Source: Novosphingobium rosa NBRC 15208 (GTDB taxonomy: Bacteria; Pseudomonadota; Alphaproteobacteria; Sphingomonadales; Sphingomonadaceae). Taken from it: a stretch of 38,486 nt of DNA. The stretch lies in NCBI RefSeq assembly GCF_001598555.1, contig NZ_BCZE01000011.1, positions 1-38,486 on the forward strand. Reading direction: 5' to 3'. Positions 1 through 9,656 of the stretch are shown here, one piece after another. Under the pieces are notes generated by a model. That model saw only the letters and a list, made by a program, of their open reading frames with translations, did not search any database and had not been told where the DNA came from. Numbering within the stretch: position 1 is the first letter of the stretch; the number at the start of each line of letters is the position of its first letter. The position numbers and the translations under genes are program-made.

Positions 1-304
1 CGGACGGCTCGACGAACTGCACAAGATCGAGCGTCTTGCGGCTTTCGACCTGGGCCGCCTCGATCTCCTCATCGTCGAGCAGGATGTACTCGTCCTTGCT
101 CACCTCATAGCCGCGAATGATCTCGTCTCGGTCGACAGGTCCGACGCCGGGGGCCACCTTCTCATAGCGGATCCGCTTGCCGGTGCGCTCGTGGATCTGA
201 TGAAAGCTGATGGCGGCGCCTGATCGCGTAGCCGGATAGACCTCCACCGGGATGGACACCAGGGCGAGCCGGATCTGTCCTTGCCAATAAGCGCGTGTGG
301 GCAT
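1..304 (-). CDS. ku: Ku protein, bacterial NHEJ (5' part only, runs off the left edge)
   Basis: The reverse strand opens with ATG at 304-302 and reads 101 codons to the window edge without a stop. The N-terminus MPTRAYWQGQIRLALVSIPV, then FHQIHERTGKRIRYEKV and the stretch GYEVSKDEYILLDDEEIEA match the start of the bacterial Ku beta-barrel domain. Bacterial Ku is a homodimer that encircles broken DNA ends and recruits LigD for non-homologous end joining. A strong Shine-Dalgarno GGAGGT lies 5 nt before the ATG, which fixes the start. About one third of a usual 260-300-residue Ku is visible, so the C-terminal LigD-interacting part cannot be judged. The gene points away from two tRNA-Lys genes, with a 500-bp non-coding stretch between. 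Family assignment is confident; whether ligD follows is unknown. Confidence 0.9.
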   Translation of the reverse strand, partial: MPTRAYWQGQIRLALVSIPVEVYPATRSGAAISFHQIHERTGKRIRYEKVAPGVGPVDRDEIIRGYEVSKDEYILLDDEEIEAAQVESRKTLDLVQFVEPS

Positions 305-565
305 GAGCCACCTCCGTCAGAAGGAAGTGTGGGGTGAGAGGCAGGTTCCCAGCTGAACTCGGCGTCTGATTCGCTCCCGGGGAAATTTCGATCTGATTCG
401 GCCTCAAACCTCATCGGCGTGGTCAAGTAGCCACATGAGAGGCAGGCAACGCCGATTTTTCTGATGTAACCCAGCGAATCGGGTGGCAGCCAACCGATCA
501 GCTGTCTCGCAGCAGAACAAGCATGCCTATTCAAGTAATTGGAATAAAATGGAAAAAGGGCCTTG

Positions 566-587
566 TGATTACATGGCGATTACGTGG
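566..587 (+). repeat. Direct repeat copy 1 (two GATTACRTGG units in tandem)
   Basis: This 22-bp block contains GATTACATGG followed by GATTACGTGG at an 11-bp period. It recurs at 725-746 with a single A/G difference, 159 bp away in the same orientation. Paired 10-11-bp direct repeats close to the 3' end of a tRNA gene resemble arm-type binding sites of tyrosine integrases. That role is inference; no integrase gene lies in the window. Confidence 0.6.
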
Positions 588-724
588 TCCATGGAATCCA
601 GACCACCCTACTGGCGCGTAGGAATGTCAGTTGAGAGAATTTTCAGATGAAAATGCGGCTAATTTGCCCCTGGAGGGAGGTCTACGCCCACATTCGCCAC
701 GATTGGCGCCTGTTCGCCAAAACT

Positions 725-746
725 TGATTACGTGGCGATTACGTGG
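725..746 (+). repeat. Direct repeat copy 2 (two GATTACGTGG units in tandem)
   Basis: This is the second copy of the 22-bp repeat seen at 566-587. Both half-units here read GATTACGTGG. The copy ends 54 bp before the 3' end of the nearest tRNA-Lys gene. Confidence 0.6.
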
Positions 747-800
747 GACTGCCGCAGGGGGCTCCCCGAGGGATAGCATTCTGCTAAGTTATTGAAAAAA

Positions 801-876
<76 letters not shown>

Positions 877-951
877 ACACCTTGGCAAACCCGAAAGGCA
901 TGCCCTGAGCCGGATGGTATTCCCTCAACCCGAAGGCAAAGAGAGAAGCGA

Positions 952-1027
<76 letters not shown>

Positions 1028-1059
1028 ATTCCGTCGCTTGGGAGAAGGCTTTTCAGTCT

Positions 1060-1078
1060 GTCTCCCCGGCTGGGAGAC
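1060..1078 (-). terminator. Hairpin between rodA and the tRNA-Lys pair
   Basis: GTCTCCC / CGGCT / GGGAGAC forms a perfect 7-bp stem with a 5-nt loop, about 70 bp past the rodA stop. T-rich runs lie between the rodA stop and this hairpin rather than after it. It is therefore a plausible end of the mreBCD-mrdA-rodA transcript but not a textbook intrinsic terminator. Confidence 0.5.
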
Positions 1079-1150
1079 GCCCCTTTAACGGCTGAAATTT
1101 TCCCCGCAAGTGATTCGTGCGAAAAAATGACAAAAAGGCGAAAAAAGCTT

Positions 1151-2275
1151 TCAGTTCAACGAGCCGCCCACGCGGCTCCACTTTTCGATGGCCATCAGCA
1201 CGCCCACGCAGAGCATGTTGGTCATCATCGAGGAGCCGCCATGGCTCATGAAGGGCAGGGGGATGCCCACCACGGGCGCCAGACCCATCACCATCATCAT
1301 GTTGATCGCCACATAGAAGAACATGGTGGCGGTCATCCCGGCGGCCAGCAGCTGCGAGAAGCGGTCCGGCGCGCGCCGCGCCACGCCCATGCCCCAGCGG
1401 AACAGCACCACGAAGAAGATGAACAGCACGAACAGCCCGCCCATCATGCCCCATTCCTCGCTCATGGTGGCGAAGATGAAGTCGGTGTGTTTTTCGGGCA
1501 GATATTCCAGATGGCTCTGCGAGCCATTGCCGAAGCCCTTGCCGAAAAAGCCTCCCGAACCGATGGCGATCTTCGACTGGGTGATGTGATAGCCCGAACC
1601 GAGCATATCGCTCTCCGGGTCCATGAAGACCATCACGCGCTTGCGCTGATAGTCATGCAGCGCGAAAAAGAAGGCCAGCGGGGCGATGATGGCGCCGGCC
1701 AGACCGCCGCCCACAAACCACCACACCGGCACGCCCGACATGAAGATCACCACCACCGCGCCAAAGCAGATGGCCAGCGCTGTGCCCAGATCGGGCTGCA
1801 GGATCACCAGTGCGGCGGGCACCGCCAGCAACATGCCCGGCGGCAGCAAAGCGCGCCAGGTGCGGATCATCGATGGCGGCAGATTGGCGTAGAAATGAGC
1901 CATCACCAGCACGATGGCCGGTTTCATCAGCTCGGAGGGCTGCAGGTTCATAAAGCCGATGTTGAGCCAGCGCTGCGAACCGCCGCCGATCTTGCCGACC
2001 GCCTCCACCATCACCAGCAGCACCACCAGCAGCGTGTAAACCGGGTAGGCGGCCTGCCTGAGGCGATCGCGTGACAGGCGCGAGACCAGGATGGCCAGCC
2101 CGGCGAAGACCACGAAATGAATGAAGTGGATCAGCGCCCATGGGCCGAGCCTGCCTCCGGCGGCCGAATAAAGCACGGTCGAGCCGAAGATCGTCAGCGC
2201 GCCCAGAGCGCTCAGCACGGCCCATGGCAGGCGGCGCAGCGGCTCGGGGATGATGGAACGGCTGCTGCTGCTCAT
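1151..2275 (-). CDS. rodA: Rod-shape-determining SEDS glycosyltransferase RodA
   Basis: RodA polymerises lipid II into glycan strands in the inner membrane, as partner of PBP2, during lateral wall growth. The 374-residue product is a polytopic SEDS/FtsW-type protein with about ten hydrophobic segments. It carries family landmarks such as GGGSQRWLNIGFMNLQPSE, QPDLGTAL, and the C-terminal GIPLPFMSHGGSSM. The start ATG at 2275-2273 overlaps the mrdA stop (ATGA, 4 nt), so translation is coupled to PBP2. A longer in-frame reading starting at 2716 merely runs back inside mrdA and is not used. The product is RodA rather than FtsW because of its place after mrdA and mreBCD. Confidence 0.95.
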   Translation of the reverse strand: MSSSSRSIIPEPLRRLPWAVLSALGALTIFGSTVLYSAAGGRLGPWALIHFIHFVVFAGLAILVSRLSRDRLRQAAYPVYTLLVVLLVMVEAVGKIGGGSQRWLNIGFMNLQPSELMKPAIVLVMAHFYANLPPSMIRTWRALLPPGMLLAVPAALVILQPDLGTALAICFGAVVVIFMSGVPVWWFVGGGLAGAIIAPLAFFFALHDYQRKRVMVFMDPESDMLGSGYHITQSKIAIGSGGFFGKGFGNGSQSHLEYLPEKHTDFIFATMSEEWGMMGGLFVLFIFFVVLFRWGMGVARRAPDRFSQLLAAGMTATMFFYVAINMMMVMGLAPVVGIPLPFMSHGGSSMMTNMLCVGVLMAIEKWSRVGGSLN

Positions 2276-4347
2276 GGCTGGCCTGCGGGCTTGGGCGCGG
2301 CCGGGCTGGCTGCCGGAGCGGGCGCTGCTGGCGCCTCGGCAACGGGCTCTGGTGCCGGGCTGGCTGCCTCGGACTGGATCGGCTGTGGTGGCTGGGCATT
2401 GTCCGCCGGGCCGGCCACGGCGCTTTCCACGGCCTCGTCGCTGTTGTCCACCTGAGGCGCCGAAACGCCATATTGCGCGGCATAGCTGCGATATTTGGCA
2501 GCCATGCGCTCCTGAGGCGTGCCGCCCCAGCCCTTTTCCAGCGGCGCCAGCACATCCATGCCCTTCTGCTTGTCGAAGAGATAGGTCATGATGTCGCGCG
2601 CTACCGGAAAGGCGGCGTGGGAGCTGCCGCCATGCTCCATCAGCACCGCGCAGGCATATTTCGGATTGTCGAAAGGCGCGAAGCAGATGAAATGGCCATG
2701 GTCGCGGTGCTTCCACGCGCCGATCTTGCCGTTGCCGCCGTTCATGTTGAGGCCAACGACCTGCGCCGTGCCGGTCTTGCCCGCCATCTGGATGTTGGGG
2801 AAGGGCAAGCGCGCTTCGTGCGCCGAACCGCGCCCGTTCACCACCTCGAACATGCCGGAACGGATCACATCGAGATGCTCCTTGGGCACGCCGAAAGGTT
2901 CATGCGCGCGGATCGGGTCATTGGCCATCAGGCGCGGGAAGACGATGTTGCCGCTGGCGATGCGGCTCGCCGCCACCGCCTGCTGCAAGGGGTTCACCAG
3001 CATATAGCCCTGGCCGATGGTGGCGTTCACCGTGTCATAGATGGCCCAGGGCTTCTTGTACTTCTTTTCCTTCCAGGCCGGATCGGGCACGGTGCCGAAG
3101 GACTGGTTGGGGAAGGGCAGGTCGAACTTGCCGCCATAGCCCATGCGGTGGAGCATCCTGGCGATGTTATCCATGCCGATCTTCTGCGCGAAATAATAGA
3201 AATAGACGTCGCAGGACTGATAGATGCCCTTGTACATGTTGGTGGGGCCATGGCCGTGGTGCTGCCAGCAGTGGAACACGCGGTTGCCCACCTGAAGCCC
3301 GCCATTGCAGTTGACGGACTCGTTCGGGTCCAGCCCCGCCTCAAGGAAAGAGAGAGCGACTGTCGGCTTCACCGTCGATCCGGGCGGGAACAGGCCATGC
3401 AGGATCTTGTTGCGCAGCGGCACATGATCGTCATCGGCCAGCATCTTCCATTCCAGACGCCCCACGCCATCGGTGAAGCTGTTGGGATCGAAGCTGGGCA
3501 TCGAGACGAAGGCCAGAATGTCGCCGGTATGGACGTCCATCACCACGCAGGCGCCGCTGTCGGTGCCGATGCGGCGGGCGGCATATTCCTGAAGGCCCGC
3601 ATCGATGGTCAGGTGGATCGGCTTGCCGGGCACATCCTCGCGCGTGTCGAGATCGCGCACGATCTTGCCGCCTGCCGTCACTTCGGAGCGGCGGGCGCCC
3701 GGCGTGCCGCGCAATTCGGCGTCGTAGCGCTTTTCGAGGCCATCCTTGCCGATCTTGAAACCGGGCGTGATGAGCAGCGGATTATGCTCCTTGGCGTAAT
3801 CCTCGGCATTGGCGGCGCCGACATAGCCCACCAGATGGCCCACGCAGGGCCCGGCGGGATAGAAGCGCGAGAAGCTGCGCTGCGGGATGATCCCCGGCAG
3901 ATCGGGCTGACGCACCGAAACAGCGGCATAGAGATCGGCGGAAAGATGCTCGCCCGCCGCCACGGGCTGGAAGCCGCGCGCCTTCTCCAGCTTGTCCTTG
4001 ATGTCCTGCAGATCGATGGGGGTGAGCTGCAGAATATGCGCCAGCTCGTCGAGCGTCTTGTCCTTGTCGATCAGCCGGTCGGGGATGATGTCGACGCGGA
4101 AATCGGCGCGGTTGCTGGCGATGGGCTGGTTGTTGCGATCGAGAATCCAGCCCCGGCGCGGCGGGATCAGCGAGAGATTGACGCGGTTGCTCTCGCTCAT
4201 CATCTGATAGCGGGCGTTTTCAAACAGCGCCAGATAGCCAAGGCGCGTGGCCAGGGCGACGCCGATGCCGCCCTGAAGCGTGCCCAGAATGATGCTGCGC
4301 CGGTCGAAGGAATTGCGCAGGATGGCAGGAGTAATATGCTTGGGCAT
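2272..4347 (-). CDS. mrdA: Penicillin-binding protein 2 (elongasome transpeptidase)
   Basis: This is the peptidoglycan D,D-transpeptidase of cell elongation, anchored by one N-terminal membrane segment (about residues 18-40). The dimerisation/pedestal region with PRRGWILDRN comes first, then the transpeptidase domain. The SxxK motif STVK has its serine near residue 324. An SCD motif (YQSCDVYFYY) follows, and KTGT has its lysine near residue 524. The protein is 691 residues long, longer than E. coli PBP2 (633), because of a Pro/Ala-rich tail of roughly 45-50 residues at the C-terminus. It lies 2 nt after mreD and overlaps rodA by 4 nt, within mreBCD-mrdA-rodA. Confidence 0.96.
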   Translation of the reverse strand: MPKHITPAILRNSFDRRSIILGTLQGGIGVALATRLGYLALFENARYQMMSESNRVNLSLIPPRRGWILDRNNQPIASNRADFRVDIIPDRLIDKDKTLDELAHILQLTPIDLQDIKDKLEKARGFQPVAAGEHLSADLYAAVSVRQPDLPGIIPQRSFSRFYPAGPCVGHLVGYVGAANAEDYAKEHNPLLITPGFKIGKDGLEKRYDAELRGTPGARRSEVTAGGKIVRDLDTREDVPGKPIHLTIDAGLQEYAARRIGTDSGACVVMDVHTGDILAFVSMPSFDPNSFTDGVGRLEWKMLADDDHVPLRNKILHGLFPPGSTVKPTVALSFLEAGLDPNESVNCNGGLQVGNRVFHCWQHHGHGPTNMYKGIYQSCDVYFYYFAQKIGMDNIARMLHRMGYGGKFDLPFPNQSFGTVPDPAWKEKKYKKPWAIYDTVNATIGQGYMLVNPLQQAVAASRIASGNIVFPRLMANDPIRAHEPFGVPKEHLDVIRSGMFEVVNGRGSAHEARLPFPNIQMAGKTGTAQVVGLNMNGGNGKIGAWKHRDHGHFICFAPFDNPKYACAVLMEHGGSSHAAFPVARDIMTYLFDKQKGMDVLAPLEKGWGGTPQERMAAKYRSYAAQYGVSAPQVDNSDEAVESAVAGPADNAQPPQPIQSEAASPAPEPVAEAPAAPAPAASPAAPKPAGQP

Positions 4348-4349
4348 TC

Positions 4350-4901
4350 TCAGGAAACCACGCGATAACGCCGCAGACGCCAGCGATCCATCGCCGCCAC
4401 CGCGCGGCCGACCAGCGGATAGACCAACACCGAAAGCCCGATCTGCGGCGCGACCAGCAGCGGCAGGAGTATACCTCCGGCAGGATTAACCATGGCTGCA
4501 TTGGCGATGCCAAGGCCCAGCAGAACATAGGCCGCGATCATCAGGGCCGCCACCAGCCATTCGGTGAGGAAGTTGCGCCATGGAAAGCGTGCCTCGATCA
4601 CATCGAGCGCCAGCATCGTGGCAGACCACAAGGTGATCGCGCTGCCCATCGGCTGCCCGCTGACCAGATCGTCGAACAGGCCAAGGATCGCGCCGCTCCA
4701 CACCGGTAGCAGGCCGGGGCGCAGCTGCCGCCACGCCAGCAGCATCAGAAAGCCGAAGGGCGGTATGACCGGCGCCGAGGCGATCACCGGCCACAGCGGC
4801 AGGCAGGAGGCCAGCACGATCGCCGCCCATGGCGTGATATAGGCCAGAATGGGCGAATATCCGTTGAGCAACCGGCGCTTTTTCGCAGCTTCGGCGATCA
4901 T
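4350..4901 (-). CDS. mreD: Rod-shape-determining protein MreD
   Basis: MreD is a small integral membrane protein that links MreC and MreB to the wall-synthesis enzymes. The 183-residue product has about five to six hydrophobic helices, an MreD-like GLFDDLVSGQPMGSAITLW stretch in the middle, and a basic cytoplasmic C-terminus. It overlaps the end of mreC by 4 nt (ATGA) and is followed 2 nt later by mrdA. Sequence conservation in MreD is weak, so position in the operon carries much of the call. Confidence 0.92.
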   Translation of the reverse strand: MIAEAAKKRRLLNGYSPILAYITPWAAIVLASCLPLWPVIASAPVIPPFGFLMLLAWRQLRPGLLPVWSGAILGLFDDLVSGQPMGSAITLWSATMLALDVIEARFPWRNFLTEWLVAALMIAAYVLLGLGIANAAMVNPAGGILLPLLVAPQIGLSVLVYPLVGRAVAAMDRWRLRRYRVVS

Positions 4902-5857
4902 GGATGGTGCTTTTTGGCATCCGCCGCGCCCGTTTTGGGGCTTTTCGGCGCCTTGGGCTTCTTGGGCGGAGGCGGCGGCACGTCGGGCGTGGGCGGCGGC
5001 AGCGTGGGATCGGCGGTTGGCTCCCAGGCGGGCTGCACGGTCACCATTTCGCTGGCTGCGGGATCGCTCAAGGGGCGGGCGATGGCGCCGTCATGCGTCA
5101 GGCTGACGACCTGCGCCATCGGCGTGCCCGGCCAATAAAGCCCGCCCGCGCCCGAGGTGACGAAGACGTCGCCCTTCTTGAGCGGGTTCAGGCCCAGCGA
5201 CAGCAGGCGGACCTGCAAGGTGCCGTCGCCCTTGCCATTGATGAAGGCGGGCGTGCCATCGCTGGCGCGGCGCACGGGCACGGTGCTTTCGGTGTCGGTG
5301 ATCAGCAGGATGCGCGCGGCCATATGGCCCACTTCCAGCACGCGCCCGACCAGCCCCTGAGCGGTGCGCACCGGCATGCCCGATTGCACGCCCTGAGCGC
5401 CGCCCGCCGAAATCGTGGCATAGCGCCGCGTGGACGAGGCCGTCGAGGCGATCAGCCAGGCATTGGCCAGCGCCTGTGGCGTATCGCTCAGCAGATGGAG
5501 CTGATCCTTCAGGCGGCGGTTTTCATCCACCACGGCCTGGGTTTCGATGGCGCGGGTGCGCGCCAGCGCCACTTCACGGCGCAAACGGGCGTTTTCGGGG
5601 CCAGAGGTCAGGAAACCACCCGCCACGCTCAGCGCGTCGCCCGCGCCCGCGCGGGTCTGGGCGCCGATGCGGGCTGCCGGGGCCTGCACATCGGCGGCCA
5701 CCATATGCATCCAGCCAAAGGCCGAATGTCCGAACACCGAACTGGCCAGCACCGCCCCGCCACCCAGCACACCCAACACTCCGGCGACATAGGCGGCGAA
5801 TGTGCTGTATTGCGCCTTGCGCGAATAGCTGGTGCGCCGGTTGACTGGCGGCGCCAT
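4898..5857 (-). CDS. mreC: Rod-shape-determining protein MreC
   Basis: MreC is a bitopic periplasmic scaffold that binds and activates PBP2. The start chosen, ATG at 5857-5855, has a GGGA motif 6 nt upstream and gives 319 residues; a further in-frame ATG lies 12 nt upstream at 5869. A membrane segment (AAYVAGVLGVLGGGAVLAS) occupies about residues 17-40. It is followed by a coiled-coil region with ENARLRREVALARTRA and ENRRLKDQL, then the two-barrel MreC domain (ISAGGAQGVQSGMPV, GLVGRVLEVG, VTSGAGGLYWPGTPMAQV). The last ~45 residues are Pro/Lys-rich with a PPPPP run. The operon continues into mreD with a 4-nt overlap; mreB lies 122 bp upstream beyond a hairpin. Confidence 0.94.
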   Translation of the reverse strand: MAPPVNRRTSYSRKAQYSTFAAYVAGVLGVLGGGAVLASSVFGHSAFGWMHMVAADVQAPAARIGAQTRAGAGDALSVAGGFLTSGPENARLRREVALARTRAIETQAVVDENRRLKDQLHLLSDTPQALANAWLIASTASSTRRYATISAGGAQGVQSGMPVRTAQGLVGRVLEVGHMAARILLITDTESTVPVRRASDGTPAFINGKGDGTLQVRLLSLGLNPLKKGDVFVTSGAGGLYWPGTPMAQVVSLTHDGAIARPLSDPAASEMVTVQPAWEPTADPTLPPPTPDVPPPPPKKPKAPKSPKTGAADAKKHHP

Positions 5858-5930
5858 GGCTGATCCCATTCCTTGCTCACACGGCCCCGCGCGCGACACT
5901 GCACCGGACCGCTCTTTCAAAACCTGTCTC

Positions 5931-5955
5931 GCCCGCCACTGCAAGGGCGGCGGGC
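5931..5955 (-). terminator. Hairpin between mreB and mreC
   Basis: GCCCGCC pairs with GGCGGGC across an 11-nt loop. On the minus strand a TTTT run follows about 8 nt later. It lies directly after the mreB stop and could partially terminate mreB transcription, giving MreB a different level from MreC/MreD. Confidence 0.5.
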
Positions 5956-5979
5956 AATCAAAACGGCAGTCTGTGCCGA

Positions 5980-7302
<1,323 letters not shown>

Positions 7303-9135
7303 ATGCCGATGCCTGTTATTCGCCGCCTGCCCGATACGCTCGTCAACCGCATTGCCGCAGGGGAGGTGGTGGAGCGCCCCGCCTCTGCCCTGAAGGAGCT
7401 GGTGGAGAACGCCATCGATGCCGGATCGCGCCAGATCACCATCGCGCTGACGCAGGGCGGGCTCGATGGCATCGAGGTGACCGATGATGGCTGCGGCATG
7501 AGTGCTGACGATATGGCGCTGGCGCTGGAGCGCCATGCCACCTCCAAGCTGCCCGATGAGGCCATCGAACTGGTGTCCACGCTGGGTTTCCGGGGCGAGG
7601 CCTTGCCCTCGATTGCCTCGGTGGCGCGGCTGACGGTGGAAAGCCGGGTGCGCGGCAGCGCCGAGGGCTGGCGCCGTGTGACCGACCATGGCGCCGTCAC
7701 CGATGAAGGCCCCGCCGCCTTGCCACCGGGCACGCGCATCCGGGTGGAGGATCTGTTCGGCAAGATCCCGGCGCGGCGCAAGTTTCTGCGCAGTCCCCGC
7801 AGCGAATATGCCGCCTGCCTCGATGTGGTGAAGCGCCTGGCCATGGCGCGGCCCGAGGTGGGTTTCGTGCTGGAGCATGACGGGCGCCGCGTGCTGGCGG
7901 TGCAGCCGGGCGAGACGGCCCCGCAACGCGTGGCGCGCATCGTGGCGCGCGAACTGGCCGATGATGGCGTGGTGATCGATCTGGAGCGCGGTGAGGTGCG
8001 CCTGACGGGCGTGGCGGGCCTGCCCACCTTCAACCGCGGCGTGGCGGATCACCAGTATCTTTTCGTCAATGGCCGCCCGGTGCGCGACAAGCTGCTGGTC
8101 GGCGCGGTGCGCGGGGCCTATGCCGATATGCTGGCGCGTGACCGCCATGCGGTGCTGGCGCTGTTTCTCGATGTGCCGCCGCCCGATGTCGATGTGAATG
8201 TCCACCCGGCGAAAACGGAAGTGCGCTTCCGCGATCCGGCCTTTGTGCGCGGCTTTATCGTTTCGGGCCTGCGCCATGCGCTGGAGGGGGCGGGGCAGAA
8301 ATCGGCGCAGACCCCTGCTGCTCCGGCCATGGCCAGCTGGCAGGTGGAGCCGATTGCGCCGGTGCAGCCGCGTCTGGAAAGCCTGTTCGCGCGGCAATAT
8401 GCGCCAGCGCCCGGCTTTACCCCGCCCGCCAACCGGGTAAGCGAGGCGGGCGCGGCATGGCGCGGCTATGAGGCGCAGGTGATGGCGCCCGCCCAGCCCG
8501 GGCTGATGGGCCGCGCCGAAGTGGCCGAGGCGCCGGTGCCCGCAGTGGTGGAGCATCCTTTAGGCGTGGCGCGCGGTCAGGTGGCAGAGACCTATATCAT
8601 CGCCGAGGCCAGCGACGGTCTGGTGATCGTCGACCAGCATGCCGCGCATGAGCGCATCGTGCTCGAACGCCTGCGCGCGGGCGGGGCGGGAGACAAGATC
8701 ACGGCCGCCCAGGCCCTGCTGATCCCCGAGGTGGTCGAATTGGAAGAGGTCGATTGCGACCGACTTGAGGAAGCCGCCGGGGTGCTGGCCGGTTTCGGCC
8801 TGTCGCTGGAGCGTTTCGGCCCCACCGCCATGCTGGTGCGCAGCGTGCCTGCCGCTTTGGGCAAGGGCAATGTGCAGGCGCTGGTGCGCGATGTGGCCGA
8901 CGATCTGGCGGCCAATGGCGCCGCGCTGCTGCTGGAAGAGCGGCTCGATCTGGTGCTGGCGACCATGGCCTGCCACGGCAGCGTGCGCGCGGGCCGCGTG
9001 CTCAATGTGGCCGAGATGAACGCCCTGCTGCGCGAGATGGAGGTGACCCCGCGCTCAGGCCAGTGCAACCATGGCCGCCCGACATGGGTGAAGCTGGCCC
9101 ATGGCGATATCGAGAAGCTGTTCGGGCGGAAGTAG
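7303..9135 (+). CDS. mutL: DNA mismatch repair protein MutL (endonuclease type)
   Basis: MutL couples MutS mismatch recognition to strand incision and helicase loading. The N-terminal GHKL ATPase domain shows VNRIAAGEVVERP, ELVENAIDAGS, TDDGCGM and TLGFRGEALPSIASV. A Pro/Ala-rich linker follows (about residues 330-400), then the C-terminal dimerisation domain. That domain carries DQHAAHERIVLE, which fits the endonuclease motif DQHA-x2-E-x4-E with its Asp near residue 444, plus CHGSVRAG and CNHGRPTW. So this is the nicking MutL used by bacteria without MutH. The start was set at the ATG at 7303; one at 7309 is equally plausible, and the ORF reaches back to 7252. Length is about 610 residues. 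Confidence 0.95.
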   Translation: MPMPVIRRLPDTLVNRIAAGEVVERPASALKELVENAIDAGSRQITIALTQGGLDGIEVTDDGCGMSADDMALALERHATSKLPDEAIELVSTLGFRGEALPSIASVARLTVESRVRGSAEGWRRVTDHGAVTDEGPAALPPGTRIRVEDLFGKIPARRKFLRSPRSEYAACLDVVKRLAMARPEVGFVLEHDGRRVLAVQPGETAPQRVARIVARELADDGVVIDLERGEVRLTGVAGLPTFNRGVADHQYLFVNGRPVRDKLLVGAVRGAYADMLARDRHAVLALFLDVPPPDVDVNVHPAKTEVRFRDPAFVRGFIVSGLRHALEGAGQKSAQTPAAPAMASWQVEPIAPVQPRLESLFARQYAPAPGFTPPANRVSEAGAAWRGYEAQVMAPAQPGLMGRAEVAEAPVPAVVEHPLGVARGQVAETYIIAEASDGLVIVDQHAAHERIVLERLRAGGAGDKITAAQALLIPEVVELEEVDCDRLEEAAGVLAGFGLSLERFGPTAMLVRSVPAALGKGNVQALVRDVADDLAANGAALLLEERLDLVLATMACHGSVRAGRVLNVAEMNALLREMEVTPRSGQCNHGRPTWVKLAHGDIEKLFGRK

Positions 9136-9142
9136 AACCTGA

Positions 9143-9188
9143 GCATCGTGCGAAAAAGTGGGAACCGGTTTTTCGCTTGAAACGATGC
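9143..9188. repeat. Imperfect palindrome between convergent mutL and maoC-type gene
   Basis: Nested arms GCATCGT/ACGATGC and GCGAAAAA/TTTTTCGC enclose GTGGGAACCGG. The element fills the 65-bp gap between two convergent stop codons. It resembles the short palindromic intergenic repeats carrying a GTGGGAACCGG core that are common in alphaproteobacteria (recalled, not searched). As RNA it would form a strong hairpin on either strand, so it may also terminate both genes. Confidence 0.65.
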
Positions 9189-9200
9189 GACAACAAAAAT

Positions 9201-9656
9201 CTAGGGCTCCCGCACCGCCACCATGCCAGTGGCCGAATAGGTCATCACCGGTTCGCCATGCTGGTTCAGCACGGTGAAAGTCTGGTTCAGCAGGCCCATG
9301 TCGGGGCGGGATTTGCTGCGGCGCTTGTCCAGCGTCTGCATTTCCATGGTCAGCGTGTCGCCGGGATAGACGGGCTTGAGCCAGCGCAACTGCTCGATCC
9401 CAGCGCCGCCCATGCCGGCATAGCCGACCTGCTCGAAATAGCGGGCCAGCATGCCCATCGACATTGAGCCGGTCTGCCAGCCGCTGATGGCGAGGCGGCC
9501 GAAATGACTCCTGGCCGCCGCCTCATCGTCCAGATGGAAGGGCTGGGGATCGTATTTCGTGGCGAAATCGATCGCTTCCTCGCGTGAGACCTCGGCGTGG
9601 CCGAAGCGGATCACCGCTCCGACCTCAATGTCCTCGTAGAAGACGCCTTGCGCCAT
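9201..9656 (-). CDS. MaoC-family (R)-hydratase / dehydratase
   Basis: This 151-residue single hot-dog-fold protein of the MaoC family typically hydrates enoyl-CoA thioesters. The hydratase-2 motif is visible as YDPQPFHLDDEAA followed by HFGRLAISGWQ, including the Asp and His expected in the active site. It then runs through the domain end WLKPVYPGDTL. The start ATG shares one base with the ychF stop (TGATG), so it is translationally coupled to ychF, with no evident functional link. Substrate cannot be told from sequence. Confidence 0.87.
   Translation of the reverse strand: MAQGVFYEDIEVGAVIRFGHAEVSREEAIDFATKYDPQPFHLDDEAAARSHFGRLAISGWQTGSMSMGMLARYFEQVGYAGMGGAGIEQLRWLKPVYPGDTLTMEMQTLDKRRSKSRPDMGLLNQTFTVLNQHGEPVMTYSATGMVAVREP

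Larger units (their letters stand above)
305..800. other. Gene-free stretch between Ku and tRNA-Lys, with direct repeats
   Basis: No convincing coding region is seen on either strand over about 500 bp. The part nearest Ku holds its ribosome-binding site and presumably its promoter. The part nearest the tRNA holds two 22-bp direct repeats, annotated separately. A run of six T residues (minus strand, 795-800) directly follows the tRNA CCA end and can act as its terminator. Base composition between about 540 and 660 is lower in GC than the flanking core genes. Confidence 0.6.

Noticed and set aside
100..534. Open frame of 144 codons on the minus strand overlapping Ku
   Set aside because: It runs through the Ku gene in another frame, has no ribosome-binding site and no recognisable domain; the Ku frame is clearly the real one.
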